The notes: generated from the letters alone by a model not told the origin. A stretch of DNA of 53,414 nt from JAYFNU01 sp964460755 (GCA_964460755.1 CAYWQL010000011.1:1-53414); one strand, 5' to 3'; shown: positions 33,968 through 42,896, counted from the stretch's first letter. Program-made: numbers and translations.

Positions 33968-34689
33968 CTCTTTTTCTCGGCGGCTTTTTGAAGCGTGTCA
34001 AGCACGTGTTCATAGCCGGCAACCATATATTTATACCAGTCCTCGGTGCAGACAGAAAGCTCTTTTTTTGACGTTTTCTTCGCGAACCAGTCGAGAAGCG
34101 ACGGATTTCGCACGAGCAGCGGACCGACAAGCTGTGTCAAAAACAGGTTGTTTTTGCGTATGCCTTCGGTTTTAGACGTCAGTATTTTTGCAGACGAAAA
34201 CTCGACGTTAAAGACGGGGCCTTCGCTGCTTGAAACGGTAAGCGAGGTGTTAATAGAGCCGATTATCTTATCGTCGCTCATCGAGCAGTTCATAATAAAT
34301 TCGCCGTAACGGCGCTTATCGTCGATTTGTACCGTTGCGTTCGCCGCGCCTATTCCCCGATATTCCTCCGAGTCGTTCGCCGTTATTCGGTCGCAGAAAA
34401 GCGAAAGCGAGTTACCAGTCGCAAGCACAAGCCCTCCGCCTTGGATATATTCGTTCACGGCGTCCTTTTTTTCGGAAAAATCGGAAAGAGCGGCGAGCAT
34501 ACGCCCCTCGGTCCCCGCGCCGACATAGAGAAGGTCGGCCTTTTGAAGGTCTAATTTGTCGCCGAAATCAACCAACTCAACCTCTGCCTTGATTTTATCG
34601 AAGGCAAGGCGCTTTACGAGCGCGTCAATGTTGGCGTATTCGCCGTAAAGACCGAGCAAATCCTTATAAAGATAAACTATTTTCGCCAT
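33964..34689 (-). CDS. GatD-like class I amidotransferase homologue lacking catalytic Cys and His
   Basis: In Staphylococcus, GatD is the glutaminase half of MurT-GatD, which amidates lipid II D-Glu. This 241-residue protein keeps the fold: N-terminal VYLYKDLLGLYGEYANIDAL, ADLLYVGAGTEGR, and the C-terminal LFLTQLVGPLLVRNP. The nucleophile loop, normally ICGGYQ, reads ATGNSL, so the Cys is Thr91. The usual YLHGP reads QLVGP, so the His is Val188. By these comparisons (from memory of the staphylococcal sequence) it cannot hydrolyse glutamine. It starts 3 nt after murT and overlaps the glycosyltransferase, so it is clearly expressed with them. It may be a structural or regulatory partner of MurT. 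Confidence 0.8.
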   Translation of the reverse strand: MAKIVYLYKDLLGLYGEYANIDALVKRLAFDKIKAEVELVDFGDKLDLQKADLLYVGAGTEGRMLAALSDFSEKKDAVNEYIQGGGLVLATGNSLSLFCDRITANDSEEYRGIGAANATVQIDDKRRYGEFIMNCSMSDDKIIGSINTSLTVSSSEGPVFNVEFSSAKILTSKTEGIRKNNLFLTQLVGPLLVRNPSLLDWFAKKTSKKELSVCTEDWYKYMVAGYEHVLDTLQKAAEKKR

Positions 34690-34692
34690 ATC

Positions 34693-36009
34693 CTACGCCC
34701 TCAGCCTTTTCGTGAATTTATTTACGTCGGTAAAGCAGGTCATAACGAAAACGTCGCCGACTGCGGTTTGATAAAGGGTGTTCATCATCTTGTCAAGGTC
34801 GGGCTCGACCGTTAAAACCTCTTGGTTCACCCCGCTGAAAATAAGCCGCGCGGCGAGGTCGTTCGCGAAACCGCCGCTTACAATAATGTTTTTTATCCGT
34901 TCATCCGACAGAAGGTTAAAATCAATATCCCAAAGCCACGACATATCGTTGGCGATGTATTTTCGGCTAAGCAGGTCAACTATAAGCACAACGGTTTTTT
35001 CCTTACCCTCGGAGTTGACGATAGTTGAAAGGGAGCTGTCGTAGGAAATGGAGTTTTCGTGCTTGCTTAAAAGGAAAAGTCCCTTGTGACCGTTGACGGA
35101 AAATTCGCGTATGCGCTCGTTGGTGAGCTTATACCCTGTAAGCGCCGCCGCCGTTTCCTCAGGCGAAAGGGAAAAAACCTCGGTCGCGACGGTAAACGCC
35201 GCCGCAAGGTTGTAGGCGAAAACGTTATTTAAAAGCTGGGGCTTGACGCTGTACTTTTTGTCGAGCACAAATTCGCCGTCTTTTACACTCGTAACCGAAT
35301 GGGCGGCGTCGCCGCGTTTAAAGCCGCAGTTCTTGCAGTAATAAGAGCCGAGATGGCTGAAAATACGCCACTTATAGCTCATTTTTGATTTGCACACGGG
35401 GCAGAACGCGCCGTCGTCATAGGCGTGACTTCGCTGTTCGGTTTCCTTTATCGCGTCCGGCTCGACGCAGTAATAAAGGACGTCGTTTCGATTATAGCCC
35501 AACGAAGCGGAAACGGGGTCGTCGGCGTTAAGAATAAGTCTTGACGAAGCGGGAAGACCCTTTTTAACCTCGCCCAAAACAAATTCGCTGTTGCCGTTCC
35601 GCGTCAGCTGGTCGCGAAAGAGGTTGGTCACGACGATGTGACTGGGCGCAAAATGCCTGAAGGTATATTGGCAAAAGCGTTCGTCGCTTTCGAGTATTGC
35701 GACGTCGGCCTGCACCTCTTTTTTGAGGCTGCAGCTTTTAAGGAGCGCCGTCGTTACACCCTCAATTTGGTTGCTTCCCTCGCTGTTGCAGACGACCCGC
35801 TTTCCCGCCTGCTTGGCGCATACGCGAAGCATTTCGGAAAGCGACGTTTTGCCGTTCGAGCCGGTGACGGCGACGACCGTTTCGGGCATTTTTATTTTCG
35901 AAAGAATATTCGGGTCGAGCTTAAGCGCGATTTGTCCGGGAAGACTGCTTCCGCGACCGAGCTTTTCACCGATAAAGCATAAAATTTTGCAGATTAAAAT
36001 AGTAAACAT
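34693..36009 (-). CDS. murT: MurT-type Mur ligase family protein (DUF1727)
   Basis: ATP-dependent ligase subunit related to MurT, which amidates the alpha-carboxyl of D-Glu in lipid II together with GatD. The 438-residue product has the Mur P-loop VAVTGSNGKTSLSE (about 46-59), ILESDE, and the MurT-specific zinc ribbon CPVC...CKNC (Cys203, 206, 225, 228). A C-terminal DUF1727 domain includes NDMSWLWDIDF (about 354-364), where the MurT Asp that completes the GatD triad is expected. It heads a six-gene operon ending with dTDP-rhamnose genes. The ribosome site is weak. Because its partner lacks catalytic residues, its true reaction is uncertain. Confidence 0.88.
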   Translation of the reverse strand: MFTILICKILCFIGEKLGRGSSLPGQIALKLDPNILSKIKMPETVVAVTGSNGKTSLSEMLRVCAKQAGKRVVCNSEGSNQIEGVTTALLKSCSLKKEVQADVAILESDERFCQYTFRHFAPSHIVVTNLFRDQLTRNGNSEFVLGEVKKGLPASSRLILNADDPVSASLGYNRNDVLYYCVEPDAIKETEQRSHAYDDGAFCPVCKSKMSYKWRIFSHLGSYYCKNCGFKRGDAAHSVTSVKDGEFVLDKKYSVKPQLLNNVFAYNLAAAFTVATEVFSLSPEETAAALTGYKLTNERIREFSVNGHKGLFLLSKHENSISYDSSLSTIVNSEGKEKTVVLIVDLLSRKYIANDMSWLWDIDFNLLSDERIKNIIVSGGFANDLAARLIFSGVNQEVLTVEPDLDKMMNTLYQTAVGDVFVMTCFTDVNKFTKRLRA

Positions 36010-36089
36010 TTCGCTTTTGTTCTACCAATCCGTCGTTATTTTTATTGTTGCTGATGATTTAGTTTTCCCCTATAAAAGTTGTACATTAC

Positions 36090-36118
36090 ATTTTAACAGA
36101 TTTTTTTCTTCTTTACAA
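36090..36118 (-). promoter_or_regulatory. Promoter of the murT-rfb operon
   Basis: On the reverse strand TTGTAA (36113-36118), 17-nt spacer, TAAAAT (36090-36095), giving a leader of about 75 nt before murT. Confidence 0.6.
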
Positions 36119-36132
36119 CGCAAAACGGCATA

Positions 36133-36161
36133 TTGTCATTTTAACGAGAATAAAGTAGAAT
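36133..36161 (+). promoter_or_regulatory. Promoter of cca
   Basis: TTGTCA (36133-36138), 17-nt spacer, TAGAAT (36156-36161), about 32 nt before the cca GTG and divergent from the murT promoter. Confidence 0.65.
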
Positions 36162-36192
36162 ATTTTTATTAAACGAAAGGGAGGGGATTTTT

Positions 36193-37521
36193 GTGACGCT
36201 TCCTAAAAAAGTTAAAACGGCGCTCAATCTCCTTCACGCGGCGGGCTACAAGGCTTATATAGTCGGCGGTGCGGTTCGGGATACGCTTATGTCGCGAACC
36301 CCGTCCGATTACGACGTTTGCACCTCCGCAAAGCCCGACGAAATAAAGTCGGTTTTTTCGTCATACAAGACGGTCGACAAAGGCGAAAAATACGGCACGG
36401 TCGGCGTGCTTTTTGACAAACAGCCTATCGAAATCACCACATTTCGAAGCGACGACGATTACGCCGACCTTCGCCATCCTTCAAGCGTTCGCTTTACGGA
36501 TGAGCTTCGTGAAGACCTAAGAAGGCGTGACTTTACCGTAAACGCTATCGCGTATAACGAGCAGGAGGGTCTAATCGACCCGTTTTTAGGTAAACGCGAC
36601 ATAAGAAAGAAAATTATTCGCGCCGTCGGCAGCGCCGAGGAGCGGTTTACCGAGGATGCGCTTCGCATTATGCGCGCCGTTCGCTTTGCGGCGACACTCG
36701 GCTTTTCTATGGAGGAAAGCACGCGCGAGGCGGCAATGAAGCTTGCGCCAAACCTTGAAAGGGTTTCCGCCGAGCGAATACGCGACGAGCTTTCGAAATT
36801 CATCGTCGCGGACAATGCGGGCGACTATCTTCTTAAATACCGTGAGATTTTCTTTGCAATTATACCCGAGCTTAAAGCCTGCGACGGCTTTGAGCAGCAC
36901 AACCCGAATCACTGCTGCGACGTGCTTGGACACATTGCGAGCACGGTTAACCATATCGACCCAAAGCTTATTCTTCGCGTCGCCGCCCTTCTTCACGACG
37001 TCGGCAAGCCCGAATGCTTCTCCTTTGACGGCGAAAGGGGGCACTTTTTCGGACATATGGAAAAGAGCGAAGAAATGGCACGGAAAATACTCGAACGGCT
37101 TAGATATCCGACCAAATTCACAGATACCGCCTGCCTTATTATTGTCAACCACGACAAGCCCCATTCGCCGACGGCGCAGGACGCCCGCAGGTGGCTTCAC
37201 CGCGTCGGAGCGGAAAATCTTTATCTTATCATAAGACACAAGAACGCCGACTGCCTTGCTCACGACAAAAGCTATCGCAACCGTCTTGCCAAGCTTCGCG
37301 GCTTTAAGCGCGAGGTCGACGCCGCGCTGAAGCGAGGCGACTGTTATACGCTTGGTAAGCTTGCAGTAAACGGAAACGAGGTAAACAGGGCGCTTAAAAT
37401 TTCGGGCGGCGAGATGACGGGAAGGATACTTGAATATCTTTTAGATGAGGTCATTGAGGGACGGGTAAAAAATGAAAAAAGCGAGCTTTTAAGGCTTGCC
37501 GAGGAATATGGCAGGGGGTAG
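36193..37521 (+). CDS. cca: CCA tRNA nucleotidyltransferase with HD domain
   Basis: Adds or repairs the 3' CCA of tRNAs. The 442-residue product has the class II nucleotidyltransferase head with VGGAVRDTLMSRTPSDYDVCTSA (about 22-44, including the DxD metal pair), RRRDFTVNAIAY (about 109), then RNA-binding helices (EDALRIMRAVRFAATLGF). A central HD domain follows, with AALLHDVGKPECF (about 262) and GHFFGHMEKS. It starts with GTG behind GGGAGGGG. Both tRNA genes in this window already encode CCA, so here its role may be mainly repair. Confidence 0.94.
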   Translation: MTLPKKVKTALNLLHAAGYKAYIVGGAVRDTLMSRTPSDYDVCTSAKPDEIKSVFSSYKTVDKGEKYGTVGVLFDKQPIEITTFRSDDDYADLRHPSSVRFTDELREDLRRRDFTVNAIAYNEQEGLIDPFLGKRDIRKKIIRAVGSAEERFTEDALRIMRAVRFAATLGFSMEESTREAAMKLAPNLERVSAERIRDELSKFIVADNAGDYLLKYREIFFAIIPELKACDGFEQHNPNHCCDVLGHIASTVNHIDPKLILRVAALLHDVGKPECFSFDGERGHFFGHMEKSEEMARKILERLRYPTKFTDTACLIIVNHDKPHSPTAQDARRWLHRVGAENLYLIIRHKNADCLAHDKSYRNRLAKLRGFKREVDAALKRGDCYTLGKLAVNGNEVNRALKISGGEMTGRILEYLLDEVIEGRVKNEKSELLRLAEEYGRG

Positions 37522-37542
37522 GCGAAAAGCCGCCCTCTTTTT
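37511..37542 (+). terminator. Probable terminator of cca
   Basis: An imperfect hairpin (AGGGGGTAGGC, GAAA loop, GCCGCCCT) followed by CTTTTTAAT overlaps the cca stop codon. Confidence 0.5.
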
Positions 37543-37674
37543 AATGAAATGATTTTCAACAAATGCGGACGGGTGTTTATAACGCTTAGACAAGCTCAAA
37601 ACTGTTTTTATGAGCAAAGACGGCGCGAAGGCAAAAAAATGAGCGTAAAAATAGTGTATAGACTATTTTATTTA

Positions 37675-37703
37675 TTTACTTAAGAGTTACTTCGTGATAT
37701 TAT
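37675..37703 (+). promoter_or_regulatory. Promoter of the unknown membrane operon
   Basis: TTTACT (37675-37680), 17-nt spacer, TATTAT (37698-37703), 44 nt before the ATG of the first gene. Identical hexamers with the same spacing lie upstream of tmcAL. Confidence 0.65.
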
Positions 37704-37747
37704 AAATCCGTATGTATACCTTAAATTGCGAAAGGAGGAAAGCCGAT

Positions 37748-39469
37748 ATGCCGACAAGCTGTAAAGCACAGACCGCCGATTTTTACTGCTCGAAGACCAA
37801 CGTGTGGCATATTCTTACAAGCTGCGACAGCTATAAGGACTGGTACGGCTTTCCCGAAACGCTTGACCTTATAGAAGCCTCGCCTGATTTTTCGCTTGGC
37901 TCGAAGCTTATATTCAGGGACGATAGGCTAACCCACGTCGTGACCGAGTTCGACCTCAACAGCCGACTTGCTATAAGCACGGCGAATGAAACGAACGAGT
38001 TTACTATAAGCGATGCCGAATACGGCTGCCGCGTTATGCTTGTAACCACGCTTACGACGGCAAACGCCTCCTTTAACGGAACAGAGCAGGCGCACGAGCA
38101 ATCAAATCGCGAGGTATTAAAACAGCTTAAGGCGGCGGCGTACGCCTATGAAGAAAAGCTTCCGGGGCATAAAATTTCCGATGAAACTGCGGCGAAGGAC
38201 GCAAGCGTCACCAACGTGCTTTTTTCGCTTATGCAGGGATATAAGTCGCCGACCGAGAAAAGAGACGACGACAAGAGCGAACAGGCGAAGGACGAAACCG
38301 AGCAAGATGTTCGCTTTTCGCTCAAGGCGAGCGTCGTCGCGCTTGCGCTTGCGGTTTTGCTTTTCACAACCCTTTCCTTTTCGTTTGGGTTTGAGCGAAG
38401 CGATATCGTCCCGTCGTCGGGGCTTTCGATAATGGAAAACGAAAACGTCAACAAGGAAAACGCAACCAAGATATATATCGGGCAGACCAAGACCGAGCTT
38501 GAGCTTATGCTAAGCTGTACGGGCTATCGGCTTTCGCCCGACGAATACTGCTATTCATCCTCCGAGAAGGACGAAAAGGGAAATCCGGACGAAAGGATTT
38601 TTGTTATCTACGACAGCTACGGAAAGGTACGGCGGTTCGGATACGTAAATTATGTTGAATGCGACGTTGCTTTCGGCGGAGAGGTAATACGATACAACCG
38701 TCAGCTTTCACCGAGTATGGACGCCATACAGACCGAGGAGATTATCGCAGAGCCCTGCTCTGCGTTCACAGTTGACAAAAGCGGGCTTACAACGGTGTAT
38801 TTCGGCGTGTTAAACGTAAATGAAGGTATATTTTCGGTTCAGCAGAAAAGCGAGCTTGTCATAAAGCTCAACTCTAAATCCCAGCAGATTGACGCCCAGT
38901 TCTATTATCCGTTCGACAGGCTCAATCCGCTTTCGACTAACGAGCTTACCAAGGATTTGAAGCGGCAATACAGCAATATGTCCCTTTATCTTGCCGATAA
39001 GCTCTCGTTTGAACGCGCCTTCCTTATCCAGGGTAAGACGGCGGAGCAGGTTGATATTATCCTTGACACAAAGGATATGAGCGAGGTCGAAATCAAGGAC
39101 GGAACGATGATAATATACAAAAAATACGTTCTTATCGACGACGTTCAAAACGACCGATACAAGTATGCGGCGAATTATTTTAACGGCGGTGAGGCGCAGG
39201 AAATATCCTTCGAAAACCTTGTCCTTGGGAAAAAGAGCGATATGCTCACCGATTATCGCGAATACGGCTTAAATCTCGGTATGACGAGATACGAGGTATA
39301 CAGGGCGATTGGCGCAATGCCGAGCGCGGTTTATCTTAACTCCAAGACGGTGACGATAAGCTACGGTCAGAAGATAGGCGACTTTACGAATCCGCGATAC
39401 AATTACGATTTGGTGTTGTCCTTCGACGCAGAAAACGACGCGCTAAAGGAAATAACAGTAAACTACTAA
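37748..39469 (+). CDS. Unknown single-pass membrane protein, SRPBCC-like head and BamE-like repeats
   Basis: About 573 residues, family not recognised. Residues 1-140 read like an SRPBCC/START-type cytoplasmic domain (KTNVWHILTSCDSYKDWYGF, LGSKLIF). An acidic linker (170-188) and one membrane helix (193-214) follow. The outer ~350 residues contain segments resembling the SmpA/BamE motif: IYIGQTKTELELMLSCTG (about 243), IQGKTAEQVDIIL, and at the end LGMTRYEVYRAIGAMPSAVYLNSKTVTISYG (about 510). The ATG at 37748 follows AAAGGAGG; an upstream ATG at 37712 has no ribosome site. The next gene has the same architecture. Domain assignments are by eye only. Confidence 0.7.
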   Translation: MPTSCKAQTADFYCSKTNVWHILTSCDSYKDWYGFPETLDLIEASPDFSLGSKLIFRDDRLTHVVTEFDLNSRLAISTANETNEFTISDAEYGCRVMLVTTLTTANASFNGTEQAHEQSNREVLKQLKAAAYAYEEKLPGHKISDETAAKDASVTNVLFSLMQGYKSPTEKRDDDKSEQAKDETEQDVRFSLKASVVALALAVLLFTTLSFSFGFERSDIVPSSGLSIMENENVNKENATKIYIGQTKTELELMLSCTGYRLSPDEYCYSSSEKDEKGNPDERIFVIYDSYGKVRRFGYVNYVECDVAFGGEVIRYNRQLSPSMDAIQTEEIIAEPCSAFTVDKSGLTTVYFGVLNVNEGIFSVQQKSELVIKLNSKSQQIDAQFYYPFDRLNPLSTNELTKDLKRQYSNMSLYLADKLSFERAFLIQGKTAEQVDIILDTKDMSEVEIKDGTMIIYKKYVLIDDVQNDRYKYAANYFNGGEAQEISFENLVLGKKSDMLTDYREYGLNLGMTRYEVYRAIGAMPSAVYLNSKTVTISYGQKIGDFTNPRYNYDLVLSFDAENDALKEITVNY

Positions 39470-39488
39470 GAATTAGGGAAAAGGGCTT

Positions 39489-41204
39489 ATGTCGGACAAT
39501 AACACACTAATAAAAATGCAGATTAGAACGAACGCCCAGGCGAGGACGGTCCGGAACTTTCTTTGCAACGACGAGAAGGCTTCAAAGCTGTTTTCGTCGC
39601 CCGTTAATATTCGCAGCAGCAAGCAGGGAAACAAGCTCACAAAGTTTGCGAGAATTTTGGGCTGTGTGTTCGAGATTAAATATGAGGAAAACTCAATTTG
39701 TCTTACAAACCGCGACTGCACGGCGGAGCTTCGGCTTCGCGGGATTGAGGAAGGCTCAATAATCGAGCTTTCGATTGTCGGCGAAAATGCCCGTGCTTTC
39801 CCCGTCACAAGGGATAAGGCGGCGGACTTTTTGGGGCGTCTTAAATCCTTTACCGAGCGCGACGAGAGAATTGAAGCGGGTGAGCTTCTTCTTGAAAGCG
39901 AAGACGAAGGCAAAAGGAAGCTTGTCGAGAAAGTGACAAAGGCTAAGGACAAAGCGAAGGATAAGGCGAGCAGGCTCGTTTCGGGCATCAAGGATTACGA
40001 GGGGCTCACGCGGGTGCTTACGACCTTGGTTATACTCGGCTTTTTGGCGGTTGCTGTCTACGTCGGCGGAAGATTTGTTTTCCCGCTGATATACGACGGA
40101 CCGACCGTAAGCGTCGCCGCTTATTCCGAAAAGGTCAGCCTTGAAAACGCGAGTCTTCTTGAGGCGGGAATGAGCCAAAGCGAGGTTGAGCGCATTTTCG
40201 GCATAACGGGCGAAAAAATTGCGGGCGGAACCCTTTATTCAAGCAAGACCCTTTTGGGAGATGGAAGAGCCGCCGAGCAGGTTTTAATTGAGTACGAAAA
40301 GCATATAATAAAGACAGCGACTTATCTCAACTTAAACAGCGCGACGAAATATATCGACAAAAGCTTTTCGGGCAAGGGGGTTTACCCCACCGAAATGACG
40401 CCGAGCGGAATTTCCGAAGCGGCGGCGATGCCCATTTCAATGCTTCGGTGGTATATGGACGACAGCAGGGAGAAGATGCTTGAGGTTCATTTTGGCTATG
40501 TCGACCCCTACGCTAACTTCGACCGCGCTTGGCGCGGACAGTTCGTCGTGACCGAGAACGTGGACAAGGCTACCCTTTCTTCAAAGGGCTGGGTGGTCTA
40601 TGGCGCGGGCGACGGCTTGCTTTTTGGGTCGCTTGAGGGGAACGCGATATCAAACCAGTATGACAGCTATACCGATTATCTTGAAGACAAGTTTAATTTC
40701 GATTATATGATGATAATGCGCGACAAATATACGAAGGGTGACGTAAAGAGCTTTTTCGGCGCAGAGCCGAAGCTGTATTACGACGGAACCGAAACGAACG
40801 GCACGATGCTTTATAGCCTTGAAAGCGGAGCGCTTTCCGCGAACGACCAAACGCCGTTATATAAGATGTCCTTCGGCTATGATGCTTTGGCGGGGCATTA
40901 CAGAATGTGCTCATTTGTGAATATGCGGCTTGTTGACAAGCGCGGAATGCTTGACGGCACGAGATACGAAACGGCTTCAAAGGGAATGTCCTATAACGAA
41001 ATAAGAGGACTTATGGGAATTGTGCCGACGGCAATATATATGGACGAAACCTGCTACACGGTTTGCTACGGACACTATATTGACGACAGCTCGGCGGACG
41101 ACCAGTTTGAGGTTGAAGTCAGGATAAGCTTTATCGACGATATAGTTCAGGACGTCTTCAACAACGTCGCGCGGGCGCAGGCGATAGACGAGCAAAGCAA
41201 ATAA
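39489..41204 (+). CDS. Paralogue of the preceding membrane protein
   Basis: A 571-residue protein with the same plan as its neighbour. It has a ~125-residue head (IKMQIRTNAQARTVRNFLCN onward), a Lys/Glu-rich linker (about 125-168), one membrane helix (about 178-201) and a long outer part. Several BamE-like stretches are visible: LEAGMSQSEVERIFGITG (about 224), YTKGDVKSFFGAEPKLYYDG, and ASKGMSYNEIRGLMGIVPTAIYMDETCYTVCYG near the end, where the preceding protein has its LGMTRYEVYRAIG copy. The gene starts 19 nt after the previous stop with a purine-rich GGGAAAAGGG. Function unknown. Confidence 0.7.
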   Translation: MSDNNTLIKMQIRTNAQARTVRNFLCNDEKASKLFSSPVNIRSSKQGNKLTKFARILGCVFEIKYEENSICLTNRDCTAELRLRGIEEGSIIELSIVGENARAFPVTRDKAADFLGRLKSFTERDERIEAGELLLESEDEGKRKLVEKVTKAKDKAKDKASRLVSGIKDYEGLTRVLTTLVILGFLAVAVYVGGRFVFPLIYDGPTVSVAAYSEKVSLENASLLEAGMSQSEVERIFGITGEKIAGGTLYSSKTLLGDGRAAEQVLIEYEKHIIKTATYLNLNSATKYIDKSFSGKGVYPTEMTPSGISEAAAMPISMLRWYMDDSREKMLEVHFGYVDPYANFDRAWRGQFVVTENVDKATLSSKGWVVYGAGDGLLFGSLEGNAISNQYDSYTDYLEDKFNFDYMMIMRDKYTKGDVKSFFGAEPKLYYDGTETNGTMLYSLESGALSANDQTPLYKMSFGYDALAGHYRMCSFVNMRLVDKRGMLDGTRYETASKGMSYNEIRGLMGIVPTAIYMDETCYTVCYGHYIDDSSADDQFEVEVRISFIDDIVQDVFNNVARAQAIDEQSK

Positions 41205-41228
41205 ATATATGATATGCAGGGGGAGCAA

Positions 41229-42395
41229 ATGAGAGGAATACATTATCCGAACAGGCAGCGAATGTCTAAGCTTGTCGCGACCGAAATGCGGCTTTTTAAC
41301 AGTAGGATAGGCTTAGGCGTCGTGACTTGGTGTACCGTTATTTCCCTGTGGCTTGAAATTCTTTTTGCGTTTTTCTTCTTTTTGAGCCGCGGACGGGATA
41401 TTCAAAATCTCAACTACGTTATGCTTCTCGTCGTGGTGCTCGTGGTCTATCTTTTGGCGGTCGCGGTTAAAAGTCATTTTAGCCGCTCGAACGATATGAC
41501 CTATGATATTTCGATGTTTTTCGCGTCAATTACTTTTTTAGTTAACGCCTTTTCGGCGCACCTTTTCTTCTGCACGTCGTGGTTCTGGTGCTTCGACGGG
41601 GTTGTGCCGGGCGGCTCGGCTTCAATCGTAAAATATGTCAGCGAAAGATTCTTTTGGCTGCCTGTCGCGGCGGTGGCGTTCTATGCGGTTATTCTGTTGT
41701 TTGAGCCGAGAAGCTCGACACTTTATTTCGGAAGGTTTTATATTTTGGGTATGCTGCTTCCGATTTCCGCGGTCGCTTCAACGCTTATTGTGGGAACGAT
41801 TAAGTATCCTAAGACGCAGGCAACGGTAACAAAGGTGCTTGCCACGGCTACGATTTCGATGCTCTTGTTTTTGGCGGTGCGCTATGCCGCGAAGGGAATA
41901 TTTTATAGAATACTCAACGCTTCAAAGGCAGAAAAAATTGACCGCGTCGCCGCGCCGAGTGCGGCTGAAAAGCGAATAGTTGAGGTCGAGGATAAGATAG
42001 CCGAGCAGGGCGAGAAAATTAAGAAGCTTGGGAAAAAGCAGCTTCAACAAATCCGAAAAATAGCCGCCGGTCTTTCTGAAAAGCTTAAGGGCGACCTTTT
42101 GCAAAAGGCGGAAAAGGACGAACCGAATAAGGCGGCGGAAAAGCCGCAAAAGGACGAAGCGAACAAGACGGCGGAAAAGCCGCAAAAGGAAGAACCGAAT
42201 AAGGCGGCGGAAAAGCCGCAAAAGGACGAATCGAATAACGCGGCGGAAAAGCCGACCGACAAGAAACCAAAGGAAAAAAAGACGAAGGAAAAAATCGACG
42301 AGAATCAGAAAAAACCTTTTAGGGCGACGCCAAAAAATGAGGAGCCCGAAGGACCCAAGACGGTTTTCAAGGCAAACAAAAAAAAGAACAAATAA
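41229..42395 (+). CDS. Multi-pass membrane protein with Lys/Pro/Glu repeat tail, unknown
   Basis: About 388 residues: six predicted membrane helices in the first ~235 residues (starting VVTWCTVISLWLEILFAFFF), then a highly charged cytoplasmic tail with four 12-residue repeats (EPNKAAEKPQKD type) and a final Lys-rich stretch. The ATG at 41229 has GGGGGAG 4 nt upstream; the ATG at 41214 contains that ribosome site and is less likely. It follows the paralogue pair by 24 nt and ends in a terminator, so the three genes form one transcript. Family not recognised. Confidence 0.7.
   Translation: MRGIHYPNRQRMSKLVATEMRLFNSRIGLGVVTWCTVISLWLEILFAFFFFLSRGRDIQNLNYVMLLVVVLVVYLLAVAVKSHFSRSNDMTYDISMFFASITFLVNAFSAHLFFCTSWFWCFDGVVPGGSASIVKYVSERFFWLPVAAVAFYAVILLFEPRSSTLYFGRFYILGMLLPISAVASTLIVGTIKYPKTQATVTKVLATATISMLLFLAVRYAAKGIFYRILNASKAEKIDRVAAPSAAEKRIVEVEDKIAEQGEKIKKLGKKQLQQIRKIAAGLSEKLKGDLLQKAEKDEPNKAAEKPQKDEANKTAEKPQKEEPNKAAEKPQKDESNNAAEKPTDKKPKEKKTKEKIDENQKKPFRATPKNEEPEGPKTVFKANKKKNK
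42120..42263 (+). repeat. Four 36-bp tandem coding repeats
   Basis: Units at 42120, 42156, 42192 and 42228 encode EPNKAAEKPQKD-like dodecapeptides. Units one and three are identical in DNA, suggesting recent duplication. Confidence 0.9.
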
Positions 42396-42400
42396 AAAAC

Positions 42401-42426
42401 GCCGCCTTTATGGCGGCTTAATTTTT
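42401..42426. terminator. Bidirectional intrinsic terminator
   Basis: GCCGCC (42401-42406) and GGCGGC (42412-42417) with A-rich and T-rich flanks, between the converging unknown membrane operon and the phosphoesterase gene. Confidence 0.75.
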
Positions 42427-42894
42427 TAAAGAAGCTAAATTGCAAACTATGTTTCCGTCGTCGAGTATATCCACCGTCGCGAAGCGAAGGGCGTCATAGG
42501 CGGAAACGTTGCCCGGATTCAAAAAGTGAATCCCGTCGACGATTTCGTAAAATGGCGAATGGGTATGTCCGAAAAGTACGATATCGGCGTTTTCTTCTCT
42601 CGCCGCCCGCATAAGAGAGGACATCGACTGCTTTACGTCGTATCGGTGTCCGTGAGTGTATAAAATGCGCTTGCCCGCAAGGGTAATCAGCTTTGTATCG
42701 GTGTCGAAGCAGTTGCGGTCGCAGTTTCCGCAGACAGCTAAAAGGGGGAGCGAGGGATAGACAAGACGAAGATATTCCGCGTCACCGTAGCCGTCGCCGA
42801 GATGAATATAACAGTCAACTTGGGTTTGAGCTTCAACTATTCTTTCTAAACGGGATTCCTTTCCGTGAGAATCGGAAAAAACGACGATTTTCAT
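42418..42894 (-). CDS. YfcE/MJ0936-type metallophosphoesterase
   Basis: A 158-residue single-domain phosphodiesterase. The dimetal motifs are all present: FSDSHG (about 6-11), HLGDG (about 31), GNCD (about 57), YTHGHRYD (about 80) and FGHTHSP (about 108). Members hydrolyse model phosphodiesters in vitro; the cellular substrate is unknown. It follows rsmI by 2 nt in the reverse operon. Confidence 0.9.
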   Translation of the reverse strand: MKIVVFSDSHGKESRLERIVEAQTQVDCYIHLGDGYGDAEYLRLVYPSLPLLAVCGNCDRNCFDTDTKLITLAGKRILYTHGHRYDVKQSMSSLMRAAREENADIVLFGHTHSPFYEIVDGIHFLNPGNVSAYDALRFATVDILDDGNIVCNLASLKN

Positions 42895-42896
42895 TT

